Shown: positions 61,699-64,000 of the stretch, piece after piece | Layout: each line of letters starts with the position of its first letter | Numbering within the stretch: the stretch's first letter is position 1 | Origin: Bacteroidia bacterium | GTDB taxonomy: Bacteria; Bacteroidota; Bacteroidia; Chitinophagales; Chitinophagaceae | Reading direction: 5' to 3' | Length of the DNA stretch: 64,000 bases | NCBI GenBank assembly: GCA_030429205.1 | Contig: JAUICZ010000002.1 | Span: 124,001-188,000 of the forward strand | Notes under the pieces: model-generated | The model's input: the letters and a program-made list of their open reading frames with translations, nothing else | What the model was told of the DNA's origin: nothing | Database searches by the model: none | Translations under genes and position numbers: made by a program

Positions 61699-61706
61699 TA
61701 TATTTG
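61699..61706 (+). promoter_or_regulatory. Candidate -7 box TATATTTG upstream of gyrA
   Basis: Exact TAnnTTTG, 22 bases before the gyrA ATG. The expected -33 region lies just after the palindrome at 61652-61668. Confidence 0.45.
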
Positions 61707-61728
61707 CACATTGCATTTAACATAGTTT

Positions 61729-64000
61729 ATGGACGAAAATAATCAGGACCTGAATCCTCAGGAAAACGCTGATGACGCGAACAAAATAATCCAGGTTAAC
61801 ATTGAAGAACAGATGAAAACTGCTTACATAGATTATTCTATGTCTGTAATAGTTGGTCGTGCTCTTCCTGATGTGCGTGATGGCTTAAAACCAGTACACA
61901 GACGTGTATTATATGCTATGCACGAACTTGGTGTAAACCACAACAAACCTTACAAAAAGTCTGCTCGTATCGTCGGGGAGGTATTAGGTAAGTACCACCC
62001 GCACGGAGACACCGCAGTGTACGATGCTATGGTACGTATGGCACAGCCATGGAGTATGCGCTATACACTAGTTGATGGTCAGGGTAACTACGGTTCTCAA
62101 GATGGTGACGGGCCGGCAGCAATGCGTTACACAGAGGCGCGTTTGCAACGCTTGTCAGAAAGTATCATGGATGATCTTGACAAGGATACGGTAGATTTCT
62201 CTCTGAACTTTGATGACTCTTTGCAAGAGCCTACTGTAATGCCAACACGTATTCCGCAATTATTGGTTAACGGGTCGTCTGGTATTGCGGTTGGTATGGC
62301 AACCAATATGATGCCTCATAACTTAACCGAGGTGATCAACGGTTGTATTGCTTACATTGATAATAATGAGATTACTATTGATGAGTTGATGACTCACATA
62401 AAAGCGCCTGACTTCCCAACAGGTGGTATTATCTATGGTATGGATGGTATCAAGTCGGGTATGCACACAGGGCGTGGTAGAGTAGTGATGCGTGGCGTCG
62501 TGAATGTGGAGACCATGAAAAATGGTAAAGAGCAAATCATTATTTCCGAAGTTCCATATCAGGTAAGTAGGGATGCACTAGCGGAGAAGATTGGTAACTT
62601 GGTGAATAACAAGACTGTAGAGGGTATAACTCACGTAGCGAATGAATCTAACAAAGAAGGTACAAGGATAGTTGTTGAGTTGCGCAGAGATGCTGTAGCA
62701 CAGGTTGTTATTAACAATCTATACAAATACAGCGAGTTGCAAACTTCATACGGTATCAACAACGTTGCATTAGTCAACGGTCGTCCGAGAACGCTGAACA
62801 TCAAGGATTTAGTGTCAGAATTTGTGAAATTCCGTCACGAAGTCGTTGTTCGACGTACTGAATATGAACTTAAAGAAGCTGAAAAGCGTGCACATATCTT
62901 AGAAGGGTATATTATAGCCCTTGACAATCTTGATGAAGTAATAGCACTCATCAGAAACTCTCAAAGCCCCGATATAGCAAAAACAGGGCTGATCGAGAAG
63001 TTTGGCATGACAGAGATTCAAGCAAAAGCGGTGCTTGAGCTACGTCTGCAACGTTTAACAGGCATGGAGATTGAGAAAATACGTGCCGAACATGCTGAAA
63101 TAATGAAATTGATAGCTCATTTGAAAGAGATACTAGGTAATGTTGATATTCGTTACCAGATCATTAAAGATGAGCTTACTGAGGTGAAAGAGAAGTTTGG
63201 TGACGAACGTAAATCTCAAATCCAATACTTAGCAAACGAAATGAGTATTGAAGACCTAATTGAAGAAGAAGATGTAGTTATCACAATCTCTCATTTAGGG
63301 TACATCAAACGTACTTCTGTTGATGAATATCGTGCTCAGCGCAGAGGAGGTAGAGGAGCGCGAGGAGGCCGTACACGTGAAGAAGATTACATAGAGCATT
63401 TATTTGTTGCATCTACACACCACACGCTACTATTCTTTACAGAGAAAGGAAGATGCTACTGGCTGAAGGTATACGAGATACCTGAAACAGATCGGAATGC
63501 TAAAGGTAGAGCTATCCAAAATCTAATTCAATTACCACCGGATGATAAAATACGCGCGGTATTAGATATAGCTAAGCTGGAAGACAAAGAGGTGAACGAA
63601 GGCAAATACATCATACTGTGTACAGAAAAAGGTATCATCAAGAAAACGAGGTTGAACGACTTTAGTCGCCCTCGTCAAACAGGTGTAAATGCGATCACCA
63701 TTCAAGAAGGTGATCAACTATTATATGCTGATGTTACCGATGGTGATAATTACATTATGATGGCAGTGGCATCTGGTAGAGCTATTACTTTTGAAGAAAG
63801 TAAGGTTAGACCAACAGGACGTGGAGCCATAGGTGTTTCGGGTATATCATTAGAAAATGATAATGATAAGGTAGTTGGGTTGATTTGTTTACCAAAATCA
63901 GATACGACAAGCCAAGTGTTGGTAGTATCTGAAAAAGGACTAGGCAAAAGAACAGCTTTTGCAGAAGAGAACGAATCAGGAGAACTGGAGACAACTTACC
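61729..64000 (+). CDS. gyrA: DNA gyrase subunit A, N-terminal part (runs off window)
   Basis: The first 757 residues of GyrA from the ATG at 61729 ([11 protein letters not shown]); the end lies beyond the window. The winged-helix/tower part is complete, with the catalytic tyrosine Tyr134 in AMRYTEARL and the quinolone-resistance region [13 protein letters not shown], where Thr95 takes the place of E. coli Ser83 and Asp99 that of Asp87. The GyrA-box QRRGGRG is at residues 537-543, so it is GyrA and not ParC. The beta-propeller follows and is truncated. A promoter match and a palindrome lie upstream. Confidence 0.97.
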   Translation, partial: MDENNQDLNPQENADDANKIIQVNIEEQMKTAYIDYSMSVIVGRALPDVRDGLKPVHRRVLYAMHELGVNHNKPYKKSARIVGEVLGKYHPHGDTAVYDAMVRMAQPWSMRYTLVDGQGNYGSQDGDGPAAMRYTEARLQRLSESIMDDLDKDTVDFSLNFDDSLQEPTVMPTRIPQLLVNGSSGIAVGMATNMMPHNLTEVINGCIAYIDNNEITIDELMTHIKAPDFPTGGIIYGMDGIKSGMHTGRGRVVMRGVVNVETMKNGKEQIIISEVPYQVSRDALAEKIGNLVNNKTVEGITHVANESNKEGTRIVVELRRDAVAQVVINNLYKYSELQTSYGINNVALVNGRPRTLNIKDLVSEFVKFRHEVVVRRTEYELKEAEKRAHILEGYIIALDNLDEVIALIRNSQSPDIAKTGLIEKFGMTEIQAKAVLELRLQRLTGMEIEKIRAEHAEIMKLIAHLKEILGNVDIRYQIIKDELTEVKEKFGDERKSQIQYLANEMSIEDLIEEEDVVITISHLGYIKRTSVDEYRAQRRGGRGARGGRTREEDYIEHLFVASTHHTLLFFTEKGRCYWLKVYEIPETDRNAKGRAIQNLIQLPPDDKIRAVLDIAKLEDKEVNEGKYIILCTEKGIIKKTRLNDFSRPRQTGVNAITIQEGDQLLYADVTDGDNYIMMAVASGRAITFEESKVRPTGRGAIGVSGISLENDNDKVVGLICLPKSDTTSQVLVVSEKGLGKRTAFAEENESGELETTY

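Noticed and set aside
1-64000. tRNA, rRNA, CRISPR array, insertion sequence, prophage or toxin-antitoxin pair
   Set aside because: I looked for cloverleaf ends, regular spaced direct repeats, transposases, integrases and small paired ORFs and saw none.

Overview
The window looks like a chromosomal segment of a low-GC Bacteroidota bacterium, most likely a Chitinophagales/Sphingobacteriia-type genome. The signs are secreted proteins with type IX secretion (T9SS) C-terminal sorting domains (about 25.8-27.0 and 53.0-54.7 kb), a fused alpha-beta 2-oxoacid dehydrogenase E1, the Bacteroidota-typical families DUF6452, DUF6048, DUF7009 and DUF4412, a Bacteroidota-type exosortase, and several upstream matches to the phylum's -7 promoter box TAnnTTTG. 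Most genes are housekeeping or core metabolism. I found no rRNA, tRNA, CRISPR array, insertion sequence or prophage.

Layout. 0-1.4 kb: end of a nucleotide-sugar/surface glycan locus (rfbC, DegT aminotransferase). 1.6-3.6 kb: a secreted protein and the Kdo transferase waaA. 3.6-7.0 kb: a leftward exosortase module (HTTM membrane protein, exosortase, small associated membrane protein, a secreted Asp-rich protein with a PLDGG-type sorting tail, and a hypothetical protein). 7.0-9.8 kb: cysteine desulfurase and dnaB. 10.3-14.1 kb: pheT, a coiled-coil protein, DUF6452, DUF6048. 14.1-18.8 kb: DUF937-like, DUF58, DUF4412, CvfB and a lipoprotein. 18.9-24.7 kb: an NAD-linked molybdenum/tungsten formate dehydrogenase locus (fdhD, DUF7009, NuoEF-like beta subunit, alpha subunit). 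24.8-25.8 kb: a tandem family of small TonB-C-domain proteins, one reduced to a remnant. 25.8-28.0 kb: a patch of damaged secreted-protein genes (one in-frame stop, two frameshifts). 28.0-30.9 kb: fused E1 and an FkbM methyltransferase. 31.1-37.9 kb: YfhO, a flippase, a Kir-type K+ channel, rocD and a VIT1/CCC1 transporter. 37.9-42.6 kb: truA, a candidate small RNA, recG, exbD/exbB and an SlyD-like FKBP. 42.7-47.8 kb: namZ and an MMPL/acyltransferase/methyltransferase fusion. 47.8-50.8 kb: ABC exporter and tryptophan 2,3-dioxygenase. 51-54.7 kb: GIN-domain lipoprotein, methyltransferase, DMP19 and a CHU_C-type T9SS substrate. 54.8-64 kb: pyrR-pyrB, GT39, accD-smpB, a saccharopine dehydrogenase-like enzyme, a GldL-like membrane protein, a thioesterase, and the start of gyrA, which runs off the window.

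The most interesting parts are the compact exosortase module with its own apparent substrate, the trio of Cys-rich lipoproteins of which two are frameshifted (one at an A8 run right after the start codon), a stand-alone candidate small RNA between truA and recG, a recG whose conserved N-terminus lies upstream of every canonical start codon, and the three-domain fusion protein.
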